Source: Ursus arctos (taxonomy: Eukaryota; Chordata; Mammalia; Carnivora; Ursidae). From it: 64,000 nucleotides of DNA. The DNA lies in NCBI RefSeq assembly GCF_023065955.2, contig NW_026623008.1, forward strand, positions 13,980,501 through 14,044,500, in the 5' to 3' direction. This document shows, in pieces, positions 11,331 through 22,659 of the stretch. Position 1 is the first letter of the stretch, and each line of letters opens with the position of its first letter. The notes beneath the pieces are model-generated. The model worked only from the letters and a program-made list of their open reading frames with translations, made no database searches and was not told the DNA's origin. A program made the position numbers and the translations under genes.

Positions 11331-11421
11331 AGCCTGGGCGCGGTGTGTGGGCCTGTTTGCCTTGCGGGAAGCAGCAGGACCTCAGGGCCAGAGAGGGCCC
11401 TGCAAGGTGTCGTGTTCCCCG

Positions 11422-11438
11422 CCCCCCCCCCCCCCCCC
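11422..11438 (+). repeat. Poly-C tract, 17 C
   Basis: An uninterrupted C run immediately upstream (in TMCO4 orientation) of the CpG island. Likely length-variable and prone to sequencing error. Confidence 0.9.
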
Positions 11439-11639
11439 GCGACACTGCTAGCCTGGGGCTTGGTCCCAGAGTGGAGGGCCAGAAAGCGACTTGGATGGAA
11501 ACCTTCAAAAGTAAAGGGTGTAAAATCAAGGAGCCAGCCACAGATACAACCTTCCTGCATGTATGTGCAGTTCTTTGGAGTTTCCAGAGTATTGAGATAG
11601 CTATGCTCTCTCTGATTCTTTTAGTTTGTCTAATGCTAA

Positions 11640-11932
11640 GTTTGGGCCAGTCTCGGGGCCTTCGCGTTTGAGGTTCCTTTGCCTGGCACTCTGCCCCGAG
11701 ACCTTCCTTTTCCTACACCTGTTTCCAGCTTTCCCTTAGGGTCTCCACTCAGGGTGGCATCTGTGAATCTTCAATGATTGAAGGTTTCCTGTTTGCAGTT
11801 TACTTTCTGCCATCCCCACTAGAATTTAAAAATTCTGAGTGTGGGGGTCTCGGCTGCCTTGTCCTCTGCTGTGTGCCCAGCCCCAGGGACTGTGCTGGGC
11901 ACTCGGTAGGTGTTTAGAATTTTATGAATGCA
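11640..11932 (+). repeat. L2 LINE 3' end
   Basis: Contains GTTCCTTTGCCTGGCACTCT, TTTCTGCCATCCCCACTAGA, GACTGTGCTGGGCACTCGGT and AGGTGTTTAGAATTTTATGAA. Confidence 0.75.
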
Positions 11933-12000
11933 AAAATTATTCGTTGTGTATCTGAAATTCACATTTAACTGGGTGTCCTGTTTTTTATCTGGCCATCCAA
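11933..12000. repeat. Half copy of a palindromic MITE
   Basis: AAAATTATTCGTTGTGTATC then TGAAATTCACATTTAACTGG and GTGTCCTG form one arm of a long inverted-repeat DNA transposon. More complete copies lie at 45.3 and 49.4 kb. Confidence 0.65.
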
Positions 12001-12120
12001 CTTGAGCCCCACCCCCAGAGATTCTGATTCTGTTGGTCTGGGGTCTGGCCATGCATAGGCATTGTTCCCAAGCTCACCAGGTATTTCTAATGTGTCCTTA
12101 GCTTCAGGAACCACTGTTGT
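12000..12120 (-). repeat. MER5-type hAT MITE
   Basis: GAGCCCCACCCCCAGAGATT, CTGATTCTGTTGGTCTGGGG and AGGAACCACTG correspond to the reverse strand of MER5A-like elements. Confidence 0.75.
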
Positions 12121-12220
12121 AGGACCTGGTCCATGGATTTTATTCTGCATGAGATGGCGAGTTGTAGAAGGTCCTGGGCAGTGGTGTGACGTAATCTCAC
12201 CTTTTAAAAGGGTCCCACTG

Positions 12221-12451
12221 GGGGCGCCTGGGTGACACAGCGGTTAAAGCGTCTGCCTTCGGCTCAGGGCGTGATCCCGGCGTTATGGAATCGAGCCCCA
12301 CGTCAGGCTCTTCCGCTATGAGCCTGCTTCTTCCTCTCCCACTCCCCCTGCTTGTGTTCCCTCTCTCGCTGGCTGTCTCTATCTCTGTCAAATAAATAAA
12401 TAAAATCTTTAAAAACAAACAAACAAACAAATAAATAAATAAATAAATAAA
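12221..12451 (+). mobile_element. CAN-SINE, young, with expanded AAAC/AAAT tail
   Basis: Near-consensus full-length copy whose tail expanded into (AAAC)n(AAAT)n. Perfect 16-base duplication TAAAAGGGTCCCACTG at 12205-12220 and 12452-12467. Confidence 0.97.
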
Positions 12452-12599
12452 TAAAAGGGTCCCACTGTCTCCTTGCAAGGACAGAGGGATAAGAATGGAC
12501 ACAGGCAACCGGTTAGGAAGCTGTGACAATATCGAAGCCAGGGAAGGGGCTTGTATTTGTTGAGTGCCTACTACAAGCTAGGCACAAATAAAGTGTATA

Positions 12600-12745
12600 A
12601 TGGAGGCATAGACTCTAGAGCCGAACCCCAGACCTACCCAAGGTCGAATTTTTCAGGGGTGTGGAAGCCTAAACATTTATGTTTTTAACAAGTCCCCTTG
12701 GTGATTCTGATGATCAGTCAGGTTTGGACCAACTAAATGGTTGGA
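12600..12745 (+). repeat. MER5-type hAT MITE
   Basis: CCGAACCCCAGACCTACCC, TTTAACAAGTCCCCTTGGTG and ATTCTGATGATCAGTCAGGT follow the MER5A consensus forward. Confidence 0.7.
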
Positions 12746-12824
12746 TTTGATTCTCCCAGAAATTATGGAAATAAGCGTGAATACTGTTTCGGGAATATTA
12801 CCCTGTGGCTGGCTCTACATGATT

Positions 12825-13005
12825 CCCATCCTTACTTTATATCATTCAGTCGTATGCAGTTGATATTATGATTAGCCCCAGTTCGAAAAGGAAGGAACTG
12901 AGGCTCAGAGTGGTTAAATAACTTGAACAGTGTCACCGAACTACCAGAATGGCAGAGTAAGGACTTGATGTCAGACCTGGCTGATTCTGCCCTGCCCTTC
13001 CACAG
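12825..13005 (-). repeat. MIR
   Basis: Reverse MIR: GATTAGCCCCAGTTCGAAAAG, GAACTGAGGCTCAGAGTGGT and AATAACTTGAACAGTGTCAC. Confidence 0.85.
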
Positions 13006-13744
13006 GCTTAAGTATCAACACGGGTTCAGATAAGAGTTTCAGATCATGAGTTCTCAACAGGAGAAGGGTTCTTTATTATGTCTCTTAGATGTCTGTCCTT
13101 CCAGGATGTAGGTGGCACTGGCCTGGCATTGGTGTTCGTTGAATGGAACTGAATTACGGGGGTGATGTTACTGAAAGCAGCCCCACATCCCTTCCTGTAG
13201 AGTATCCTTATGATGCCCTCATGCTGACCTTGAGACTGAAGGACCCAGGAGATTGTTTATGGTTCCTTCTTTCCTAACGATGTTCAGAAATAAACAACTG
13301 CCATGGGGTAGGACGGGACACACTCAGAGCGGGCCCAGAGTGGAGGGCGCTGCACACGGTTTGTGGTTACCTTGCATATTGTGATATTGCTGAGCAATCT
13401 CTTGTTTGTGTTTCCAAGGCATCTTTGACCTGGAGAACTGAACATCTTTTTGTTAATTGGACCATCAACTGGCCCGATTAATCGGAATTGGCGAAACTAA
13501 GTAGCTGGGGCTTGGGGTCAAAGCCATATGGGTTAATATTTCCCCCCATTGTACTTGAGCATTAGGTGATAATTTTGTAGTTACCTGCATTATCTCTTAC
13601 ACAGAGACCTGGGTGACGACCTCTGCTTGCTTCTTATCTAAGAATGCTTTGTACTTGCCCCTGGTCTCATATTTTCCAGTGGATAATGAGACCTACATCA
13701 TCAATGATATGTGTTATCATTTAGCTCGCACGTGAACTTGCATT
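13005..13744. other. Unassigned intergenic DNA
   Basis: AT-moderate DNA without a recognised repeat, long frame or promoter-like element. Confidence 0.4.
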
Positions 13745-13760
13745 AAATCCCCTTGGATCA

Positions 13761-13956
13761 GGGGCGCCTGGGTGGCACAGCAGTTAAGCGTCTGCCTTCG
13801 GCTCAGGGCGTGATCCCGGCGATCTGGGATTGAGCCCCACATCAGACTCCTCTGCTGGGAGACTGCTTCTTCCTCTCCCACTCCCCCTGCTTGTGTTCCC
13901 TCTCTTGCTGGCTGTCTCTATCTCTGTCAAATAAATAAATAAAATCTTAAAAAAAA
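13761..13956 (+). mobile_element. CAN-SINE, young
   Basis: Near-consensus copy with perfect 16-base duplication AAATCCCCTTGGATCA at 13745-13760 and 13957-13972. Confidence 0.97.
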
Positions 13957-14155
13957 AAATCCCCTTGGATCATACATGAGAAAGTTATTCCCTTCAAGCC
14001 TTATTCCACTGAGAACACAGTTTAATGCTATCGAATCTTTGTGGGTTTTTTTTGAGGTACAATTTTTATTCGTTTCCTATAAACTAATCAAGGCCATTAA
14101 TTAAACTCCTATTTAAGCCATTTTTCTTTGACTTACAGGTTTACAAACAGAAAGG

Positions 14156-14188
<33 letters not shown>

Positions 14189-14202
14189 TATATATATATA
14201 TA
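14156..14202 (+). repeat. Compound (TA)n(CA)n(TA)n microsatellite
   Basis: Alternating TA-CA-TA blocks, about 47 bases. Confidence 0.95.
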
Positions 14203-14209
14203 CTTTCTT

Positions 14210-15430
14210 TCTCTTTAGAAACGTTATTGAGATATCTTTCCTGTATAAAATTATATGTATTTAAGGTATACAATTTAAAATTTTGATACATGTATACCTT
14301 GCGAAAAGTTCACCTCGATCAAGCTAAAAAAACTTAATCCATCTCCTTGACATAGTTACCATTTGTGGTGTGTGTGTGTGTGTGTTGAGAAAATTTACTG
14401 TAAGATCTATCCTCTAAACCAGTATGGAGGTTCCTCAAAAAGTTGAGGAAGAGTAGGGTAGAGCTACCCTAAGACCCAGCAATTACACTACTAGGTATTT
14501 ACCCCAAAGATACAAATGTGATCCGAAGGGGCACCTGCACGCCGATGTTTAGAGCAGCAATGTCCACAATAGCCAAACTGTGGAAAGAGCCCAGATGTCC
14601 ATTGACAGATGAATGGCTAAAGAAGATGTGGTGTATATACACAATGGAATACTACTCAGCCATCAAAAATTGAAATCTTGCCATTTGCAATGATGTGGAT
14701 GGAACTAGAGGGTATTGTGCTAAACAAAATAAGTCAATCAGAGAAAGACAATTATCCAATGACCTCAGTCATATGTGGAATTTAAGAAACAAAACAGGGT
14801 CATAGGGGAAAGGAGGGAAAAATAAAACAAGACGAAATCAGAGAGGGACACAAACCATAAGAGACTCTTAACCATAGGAAACAAACCGATGGTTGCTGGA
14901 GGGGAAGGGGGGGAAGGGGGGTTAACTGGGGGATGGGCATGAAGGAAGGCACGTGAGGTGATGAGCATTGGGTATTATATAAGACTGATGAATCACTGAA
15001 CTCTAAGTCTGAAACTAATAATACACTATATGTTAATTAACTGAATTTAAATTAAAAAAAAATCTATCCTCTTAGGAAATTTCAAGTCTCTGATAGGGTA
15101 TTGTTACCCATGGTCGCCACGGTGTCCATTAGATCTCCGGAGCTCATTCATCCGGCTTAACTAAACCTTTGACCTTTGATCAACACTCCTCACTTCTCCC
15201 TTCCCGTGCCCCCAGGCCCTGACAACCACCATTCTGCTCTCTGCTTCTACTGCGTTTGACTATTTTAGATTCCACACACGAGTGAGATCAGGCACTATTT
15301 GTCTTTCTGTATCTGGCTTATTTCACTTCCGACAACGTCCTCCAAGTGCATTCATGTTGTCGCAAATTGGAGGATTTCCTTCTTTTCTACAGCTGAGCAA
15401 TATTACTGTCCTCCTCGAACATTTGCTGAT
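14210..15430 (-). repeat. Old L1 3' region, host of a nested L1
   Basis: Reverse-strand L1 text on both sides of the insert: TTGATACATGTATACC before it, then ACCACCATTCTGCTCTCTGC, TTTGACTATTTTAGATTCC and TTATTTCACTTCCGACAACG after it. The inserted younger L1 occupies 14416-15061. Confidence 0.85.
14416..15061 (+). mobile_element. L1 LINE, 5'-truncated, carnivore-type, nested in older L1
   Basis: About 646 bases of L1 3' end: AACCAGTATGGAGGTTCCTC, GACCCAGCAATTACACTACT, TGGTGTATATACACAATGGA, ATGACCTCAGTCATATGTGG, ATTGGGTATTATATAAGACT and an A-rich tail after GAATTTAAATTA. A perfect 11-base target duplication ATCTATCCTCT (14405 and 15062) proves one retrotransposition event. Only the last part of ORF2 and the 3'UTR are present, so it is dead on arrival. 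Confidence 0.95.
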
Positions 15431-15499
15431 CTTCCTTTTTAACAAAGGGGAACAGGCCTCTGCTCAGAGCCTTTGGCTCTCCAAGATGCCGAGTTAGGA

Positions 15500-16060
15500 T
15501 TTGATCCTTCTGTTATTCATTTATTTCATAAACTTTCTATTTTGGAATGAGCTCAGATAGACAGAAAAGTTACAAGGGTAGTACAGAATTCTTATCTAAG
15601 AACCATGTATCCTTCACACTGTTTCCCCAGTGTTAGCACCTTGCATAATCGTGTTACATTTGTCAAGACTGAGACACCGATATTGGTAAATTACTATTAA
15701 CAAAAGTATGGACTTGATTCGCTGGTTTTTCTCCTAAGGTCCTTTTCCTGTTCCAGAATCTGGTCCAGGATACCACCCCATACTTAGCATTATTTATTTT
15801 TTATTTTCAGGCTTTTCTGTTTATTGAAGTGTAATTAACATGGAGTACTTAGTTTCAAGCGTACAGTGTGGGGATTCAGCAATTCTATACACTACTCAGT
15901 GCTCACTACAATAAGTGTACTCTTCATCCCCTATATCTGTGCCGCCCGTCCCCCACTCACCTCCCCTCTGGGAACCATCCGTTCGTTCTCTGTATTCAAT
16001 AGTCTGTTTTTTGCTTTGTCTCTTTTTCAGTCTTGATTTCATTTTTTAAGGCTTTTTAAA
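15500..16060 (-). repeat. Old L1 3' fragments
   Basis: 15520-15790 has the reverse-strand words GACAGAAAAGTTACAAGGGT, ATCCTTCACACTGTTTCCCC and CCAGAATCTGGTCCAGGATA. 15825-16060 has GTTTCAAGCGTACAGTGTGG and CTCTGTATTCAATAGTCTG. Possibly two separate fragments. Confidence 0.7.
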
Positions 16061-16189
16061 TTACTTTTTATAATGCAAATGGTTTTTTATGTGTGACAGT
16101 GATCTATTTCCTTTTAAAACATTAAGCAAAGAATAATGGGATTATTTTCAAAAAACTATAATAGTAAAAGTGGTATGTAGACATGGAAA

Positions 16190-16725
16190 AAAATTTTCAA
16201 TTTCCTCTGGGTCAACTTCACCATGGGCTGGCATGATGGTCACCAGCCAGAAGGGTGGTCTTCCAGCCAGGCTGGTTTCTCTCGCTTGTCTTGAGAACGT
16301 ACGTTTCCCTTAGGATGGTCGGCCACTGCTGTGACTATCAGATACTAACCAGCACAGCGGCCCAAATCACGACACTGAGGACTTATAGAACAGAAAATCC
16401 AGAGAGACGTGGTTCCAGACTTGGCCCAATAGCTCAGTGATGTCGGCAAGGACCTGTACTCTTTCCACTGTACATCAGCCTCAGCATGTTGGACCACTCT
16501 GTCCTGTGGTCCAAAGACAGCTGTCTCAGCTGCATGCATCCTTCAGCAGTTACCTTCAAAAGCAGAAGAGAAAAGAGGAAAAAGGGAACTCTCCCCATGG
16601 TTAGGGTGGAAATGATTTCCCAGAAGCCCCCTTGCTGGGATCACATGTCTGCATCACATGACCATCCCTGACTGCAAAGGAGTCTGGGAAAGTGAGGCTC
16701 TGGCAAGGAGACTGGCTCAGATCCT
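16190..16725 (-). repeat. Old interspersed repeat, family not named (copy 1)
   Basis: Shares wording with the 18.5-kb and 27.8-kb copies: TGGCATGATGGTCACCAGCC, the CATGACCATCCCTGACTGC block and GGGATCACATG. Looks LTR-like but I cannot give a family. Confidence 0.4.
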
Positions 16726-16729
16726 TGTA

Positions 16730-18455
16730 GGTGGGAACAAGCCCGTCCTAACATTTGTGGCGCTCAGGGCAAGAACATGAAATGAGAAATAAAACATGTC
16801 CTGACCTTCCAGCCCTGCAGATACACCTTGAAAATCACGTGGGGATCAGGCGTGCATTTAGAATCCTTCAGCTTATCAGAGTTCCTTGCCAGGATGTGGT
16901 TCCTGGCTCACTGCCCATCTTCCTTCACTCCCATCCCCAGTTCCATCCCATACCACATGAGGTCTTGCACATAGGTGTGTGGACACTCCAGCCCGCACAT
17001 CTGAGCTGTCTCCCCTCCCACAAACGGCCATTCCTCAAACCTAGGAATGCGGGTACTGGCTGCACTCTTGGGGGAATGGGTCAGGGAAGAGGCTCATTCC
17101 TGCAGACTGGAAGTGGGCTTGGGGGTGCTTGGACAGGGAATGTTGGGATATTAGGTATCCAGAGTGTGGACTTAGGTGGGCACATCCTCTTGGTTTGGTA
17201 GACTCCTCTCTCCATGGGGATGGGCATGGCTGGAGGAGGGTCAGAGTGGGGCTCTCTACAGGATGGGGCCCAGAGCAGAGACTGCTCTTGCCAGTGTGGA
17301 TTGGGCACCTTGCTGCCCAGAAAAAATCAGGTTTCTCTTAAAGCAGGGGGTGGATGGGCGGTTGAGCAGGCAGCCCTCAATGTCTGCCCCAGGGCAAGGT
17401 CAGTGATCTTAAGTCTTATTGACCCCTGCCTCTCTAGGACCTAACTCCATGTATGGTATATGGTAGGTGCTCAATAAATACTTACTGAATGATTGAGCGC
17501 ATGGATGAATGAATGGATATCACTATTAGTGCTGTTTGAAACCACAGGGATGGATGCTGTTGGAGGCCAGGAGCTAGAAGGGAAACCCCAAGGGAGCCTG
17601 TCCAAGGTCCATGGTGGAGCAACAGCCCAGGACTCCTGCCACCTTGTGTGGTGTACCCCCCTCCACACCATGCTCACCTCCAGTGCACACATCTTTTTCA
17701 TGCTCACGGCCACAGCCTTCTCCCTGGGGTCTGCCAACAAGGGTCCACTGTTGCCATTTCAGAGTTTCAGGGCTGCTAGGAGCTCTGAGCGCTCCCACAC
17801 CAAGTCCTCCCTGTCCATGAGTGGACCTCCGCCACCTGGCATATGGGACCCCATCAGGCCCGCCTTCCTCCCCCTGACCAATCCCTAGCTCAGAAAGGTC
17901 TGCTTTCTGCCCCTGACTATGCTGTGTACTGGCCAGCTTCCTGTGGCCTGCAGTGGTCTCGTTCAGCCCATTCTTTCTGGCTATTCAAATCAAATCCTTG
18001 GTTCAAGGCCCAGCCAGTTCCTGTAACCTTCCTGAGGCTTGCCTTGGCTGCCCCGACCCCGTTCCTCAGGTCTGCCGTAGGAATTCACATATGCCAAGTC
18101 CTGCCCCAGACACTCCTCCGTTTAACCGAGATCGCAGGCCTCACCAGGCACCAGATCTTCCACTGGGGAAGGGAGAAGGAGGTATCAGAATTCTCTGGGT
18201 AGTGAGCTTATTTAAAGAGAGATATGAGAGTATATGACAGGGGTCTCACGGACAGGCAGGAGAGGAATGGCAAAGAGCAAGGACCCACCAAGACGGGCGG
18301 TTGGGGAAATCAGGGCAGGAGGCTTCTCCCTGCCTCTCTCTGCGAGCTTCAGCTCCATGAGTCATTTGCACCCAGCTGCCCACCTTTGACATGTACCTGA
18401 CTCCATATCGGCTCCTTAACTTTCACTGCACGTGACCTTATCCCTCAAGCATGCG
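16730..18455. other. Unassigned intergenic DNA
   Basis: No exon recognised. The end of an old L2 or MIR is visible at 17440-17520 (GTAGGTGCTCAATAAATACT, TACTGAATGATTG). Several 60-148-codon frames in 16.7-18.2 kb overlap on both strands and have no domain. Confidence 0.35.
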
Positions 18456-18459
18456 CGAA

Positions 18460-18905
18460 TGAGTCAGGGTTCCCTTGGGTTACAAGAGAAACAACCCAGT
18501 CAAAATGCTGTAAGCAAAGAAAGGGCATTTACTGACTTACGTAACTACTGAAAACTCCAGAGGAACATCAGGTTTTAGGCATGCCCAATCCGGGTACCCA
18601 AATAATATGATCAGGAACTTCTCTCTATTAGAGAGAAAGCTGGGCTCAGCTTCCCTCTGGGTTGACTTTACCAGTAGAAAAATCTTTCCCTTGGGAGTGG
18701 CAAGACTGCCACCGGAAAGTCCAGCCAAACATTCTACCAGCTTAGAAAACACTCCCTCCAGGTAGCTCCAGCAAGCTTCCTGGGTAAAGCTTAGCAAGCA
18801 AGCAAGATTCCTGGGTAAAGCTGTCACTGGCTTAGCCTTGAACCAGACACTGTGGCCAGGGCACACGATGCTGTGATTGGCAGGTTTGGGACACAAACTC
18901 TACCC
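18460..18905 (-). repeat. Old interspersed repeat, family not named (copy 2)
   Basis: Contains ACAAGAGAAACAACCCAGTC, AAAGGGCATTTACTGACTTA, the ACTGAAAACTCCAGAGG block, TTCTACCAGCTTAG and ACTGTGGCCAGGGCACACGA. Parallel text is seen at 33.4 kb and in reverse at 27.8 kb. A short direct repeat (CTTCCTGGGTAAAGCTTAGC / ATTCCTGGGTAAAGCTGTC) lies inside. Confidence 0.5.
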
Positions 18906-19555
18906 TCAAAAGACCAATATGGTATTACCATGAGAACCCACCGGGACAGAGATTGGGTGGGGAAGAGGCCAGCTGCTCAAAGAGAACTCACATCAGGGTG
19001 GAAGGTCACCTCTCCTTAGCTGGGGTCACAGTGGGGGATTGGCACAGACACCTATGTTCTCTGTAGGGCCATCAACTACTGTCCATCAGCTCAGTGCCCC
19101 TCATTCTTCTGCAAACAGCAGAATGTTCCAGGTCCTCCTCCTTCGCACCCCAAGATTCTATTGGGGCTGCCAGTCACAGGCCTGCTAGCCACAGAGGAGG
19201 GCATGTGACCCAGGAGGACTCATCAGAGTCCTTCCTTGGGATTTATCATCATTTACCCAAGGAAGAAACTTAGTCTCTTTCTTTCTGGAGGTGAAGCCAG
19301 GAAGATGTCAGCAGGAGATGGTCAAGTTTCCAAGCTATTGGAAAAAGCTGGTCGGAGAGAACAAAACCCAAATGCAAAGAGAAAAGGAGGCAGATATGAG
19401 GAGAAACAGTCTGAATGGAGAAGGCCCGGCCCCAGCGTCATCCTTACCAAGGTTCACCAGGAAACTGACTGCCTTTGGCACCACTTGGTTAAACGAGCCT
19501 GTACACTCAACTTTTTGCCTAACTAGAGTAGTTAGTGTTTGGGTAATTGGCACAT
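18905..19555. other. Unassigned intergenic DNA
   Basis: No exon or known repeat. Short frames around 19.2-19.6 kb on both strands show no domain. Confidence 0.35.
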
Positions 19556-19559
19556 CCTC

Positions 19560-19745
19560 TGTGGTCTCTACAGGTGCTCCAGTTTGATGCTTACAATTCT
19601 GTGAGTGTGATGATTTCCCCTTTCCGTAGATGTGAGAACCGAGGTTCGGACAGTTTGAGATTAGGAACTCATTCATACAGCCAGCAAGTAGAGTCAGGAC
19701 TCCCACTGGGCTGTCTCCAGAGTAACCCAAAGCTCTGCAAGCCTG
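19560..19745 (-). repeat. MIR
   Basis: Reverse MIR: TGAGAACCGAGGTTCGGACA, ACAGCCAGCAAGTAGAGTC and CTGTCTCCAGAG. Confidence 0.7.
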
Positions 19746-20221
19746 GGGCGGACAGCTCAGCACGGGATTAGCCCTGGGCACCAGTTTCACACTGAGTCTG
19801 TCCTCCAGCTGCTTAGACTCCACGGCATTGTTATGTGGGGCTTAAATTGTTTTTAAACTGTGAAATATGTACAGACACTCCGGGGTGTGAGTCTTTAATG
19901 TGTGAAACAGGGATAATAATTCAGTAATTCTCAGGTGGCTGTTGCCAAGATTAAGGGTATTTAGGGAATGTGGATGATGAACGTAACTCCATCTCTAACA
20001 TGTTGGGCACTTTTTGGGGGGAAGTCCCTGGGCTTCTCTAAGCCTCCTTTTCCCATCCATAAGTGGAAGAGGTAGGACGTAGTCTTAGAAGCCACTGGGA
20101 CGTGACTTGAGCTGACGGTGCCACTTACGTGCCACAAGACTCTGGGCGAGTTACAGACTGAACTTGAAGCAGCCCAGCTGAGGGGCACCGTGCAAGGAAA
20201 GGCACAGAATCAGGGAGGTAG

Positions 20222-20700
20222 GGTTTCCTAGGGCTGTCCTAACAAGATGCCGCCAGCTGAGAGACTTAAACAACAGAAATTGTCCCTTGCATTTCTGGAG
20301 GCTGGAAGTCCAAGAATCTGGTGTTGGCGGGGTTGGTGCCTGCTGAGACATCTGGGGGAGAATCCCTTTCAAGGCTTTCTCCCAGCTTCTGGCGCTTTGC
20401 TGGCCACCTTTGGCATCCCTTGGCTTGTAGAAACATGGCCTCGGCCCGCCTTCATCCCCACATGGCGTTCTCCCCGTGTGTCTTCACCTTGTCTTCCCTC
20501 CATGCATGTCTCTCTCCATGTCCACACATCCCCTTTCTAGAAGAACACCAGTCATATTGGATTGGGGTCCATCCCAAGGACCTCATTTTACATTGATTAT
20601 CTTTATGAAAACCCTATTTCCAAAAAAGGTCACATTCTGAGGTAGTGGGGGTTAGGGCTCCAACATATTTTCTTTTTGAGAGGGAGACAATTCAAGCACT
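20222..20700 (-). repeat. MLT1-type LTR (ERVL-MaLR), reverse strand
   Basis: Nearly full LTR: CTAGGGCTGTCCTAACAAGA at one end, AACAACAGAAATTGTCCCTT, CTGGAGGCTGGAAGTCCAAG, CACCAGTCATATTGGATTGG, GGTCACATTCTGAGGTAGTG and GGGAGACAATTCAA at the other. Reversed, it carries the expected LTR poly-A region. It is a solitary long terminal repeat with no internal retroviral genes beside it. Confidence 0.8.
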
Positions 20701-20835
20701 ATCAGGTGCTCGACATACAGTAGTTTTCCTTTCTCATCAAACTTCCTAATGGAATGAGATTAAATACCTGGCATAGAGCAGGTCCTCAATAAATGTTTGT
20801 TGAATAAATGCATGGATGGATCCTAGGTTCCAGAG
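20700..20835 (+). repeat. L2 3' terminus
   Basis: CATAGAGCAGGTCCTCAATA and AATGTTTGTTGAATAAATGC are the L2/MIR-type 3' end. Confidence 0.65.
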
Positions 20836-20839
20836 TGTT

Positions 20840-21335
20840 CTGAATTCTTCAGAGAGTTCTCTAATGACCCAGGAAATATTCCCCCCCCACCTTTAAAAAG
20901 GTGATTTCAATATATTCAGACAAGAATATAAAGTTCCTAAGAACAGCCCCAGGCAGGTGCAAAAACTTGGATCTGATGTCTCTTTGAATGTGTTCTATGC
21001 TGTTCCTACAGCCTGAGAAATGGCAGGCAGGTCCCTCATTCCTGGAAACGCTTTCCTCTGCCACTAAGAATTCATTGCTTTAACAAAGGCTAAAAAACTT
21101 CCCGAAAAAAAGTTGAAAAGAGGTTCCAACAGTGAACGCGAGATGAGAAAGTGCCTGTGGGTCATGGGACGGGGGATTCCCACAACCCTGTGTCCCAAGA
21201 CCCACTAAGTCAGGAAGCTGTAACCAAATGGAGGAACCCTATCTCTTGTTAATTCTTTGGGTGGGTGGGGGCACCCACATACCATGAACACTCATGATAT
21301 GCCGGGAATGTTCCATCAGATACAGCTCAGTGACT
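20840..21335. other. Unassigned intergenic DNA
   Basis: Nothing recognised apart from short C and A runs. Confidence 0.4.
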
Positions 21336-21339
21336 CAAA

Positions 21340-21545
21340 GTCCAAACTCTGGAGGTGGACTTCTGCGGTGCACTCTTGGCTCCAGCGCTGCCTCACTGCG
21401 TGCCCTTGAGCCACTTACTTAACCTCTCTGTGCTTCAGCAGCCCTGTTGGTGATTTGGGGGATAATAATAATACCTACCTTATAGCATATGTGATAACGT
21501 ATGAAACACGCTTTGCGTGGTGCATTCAGGTCACGTTTGCAATTA
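21340..21545 (+). repeat. MIR
   Basis: Forward MIR: AAACTCTGGAGGTGGACTTC, TGAGCCACTTACTTAACCTC, TCTGTGCTTCAGCAG and GATAATAATAATACCTACC. Confidence 0.88.
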
Positions 21546-21780
21546 TTTTATTAATTATTGTTGAAGATCTTGCTGATGCCGAGGGTGATAACAGAAGAGA
21601 TGAAGTCTAGTGTCCAGGCTTTGGTAGACTTCCTTATCAATAAGATTAATAAATTAAGATGAGCCTGTCCTCATCATTCCTGTTAGAGCTTTCTAGAACT
21701 CAACCCATCTCTTTCTCCTTGTCTTCTCCCTCCCTTCTTTAACTCCTTGTGATCCCAAGGGCTCGGCCACGGGCTATTTC
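21545..21780. other. Unassigned intergenic DNA
   Basis: No feature recognised. Confidence 0.35.
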
Positions 21781-21935
21781 ATCACGCCCCACCAAGCCCT
21801 GTGAGATATGCACTATAACCTCTACTTCATGCATAGGGAACCTGAGCCCCAGGCAGGCGAGGTGGCTTGTGAATGGGGATGCTAGAACCAAGCCAGCTAA
21901 GTCTAACTCCAAAGCCACAGAATAGGGAGCCGGTC
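21780..21935 (-). repeat. MIR fragment
   Basis: Reverse MIR: GATATGCACTATAACCTCTA, GAACCTGAGCCCCAGGCAGG and GCCACAGAATAGGGAGCC. Confidence 0.65.
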
Positions 21936-22655
21936 TGATAAGGATGAAATGTGTCCTCTCCCTGCAATTCCTCTTCATCCTTAGGACCTAAGCGCCAAGT
22001 TCTCTACCAGATTGGTCTGAACGGTGCTCCCCCTCTGCACTGGCTTCACCCCACCATCAAGGCCAGCCCCCTGCCCACTATCACACTGAACAGGCCCCAA
22101 GAAGCCCGTTCACCCACGAGGGTCACTGATTGGTGGGAAAAAGTAGCCTGTTAGGGCCTGGGATTCTCATCCAGTCACTCTGTGAATCCTCGTGGGGCCT
22201 GGGAGGGCTGTGGCACCCTCCTCCGCTTTGTAGGTGAGCAAAGGGAGGCTCAGAGAGGTTCTGTAAGCTTCTACTGGGCACACACTGGATCACAGCTTAG
22301 CTTTGGGCTTAGGCCTGCCTCTCTGGTTGCTTCCACATGCATCCTTTCACAGAGCTGGCTGTGTCTCTGTTCTCTCCCCGCCCTCCAGGACAGCCCACAC
22401 CAACAGTGGCCTCTAGTGCCCTCCACGCGCAGATGGCCAGGGGCCAGAAGGTTCTTGGGACTAGCTGGCTTCCAAGGGGGTGAAGACAGCAACGTCAGGA
22501 CGTCTTCGCCCCGGGGAGATGGAGGGCCCACTGGTTGGGAGCCATGTGCCAATGCAGCTTCCTGCAGAGGAGGGTTGGGGCTGGGTAGTAAAAGTCTATA
22601 TAGGGAAGCCATTCCATTTCTATAATTCTCTTTTCTTTTCTTTTTTTCCCTCTTT
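21935..22655. other. Intergenic DNA with a weak MIR remnant
   Basis: A faint reverse MIR lies near 22205-22330 (GCAAAGGGAGGCTCAGAGAG). The 147- and 113-codon opposing frames across 22.2-22.6 kb have no domain. Confidence 0.35.
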
Positions 22656-22659
22656 TTTG

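Noticed and set aside
10714..11560. Long frames (165-214 codons) on both strands through the CpG island
   Set aside because: Pro/Arg/Gly/Ala-rich, overlapping on both strands, and explained by high G+C lacking stop codons.
12197..12529. Recurrent Arg/Glu-rich frames containing GNTSRGSGRGRSR
   Set aside because: The same peptide recurs at 28610, 37636, 40360, 56000 and 59632. It is the translation of the CAN-SINE body, not a gene family.
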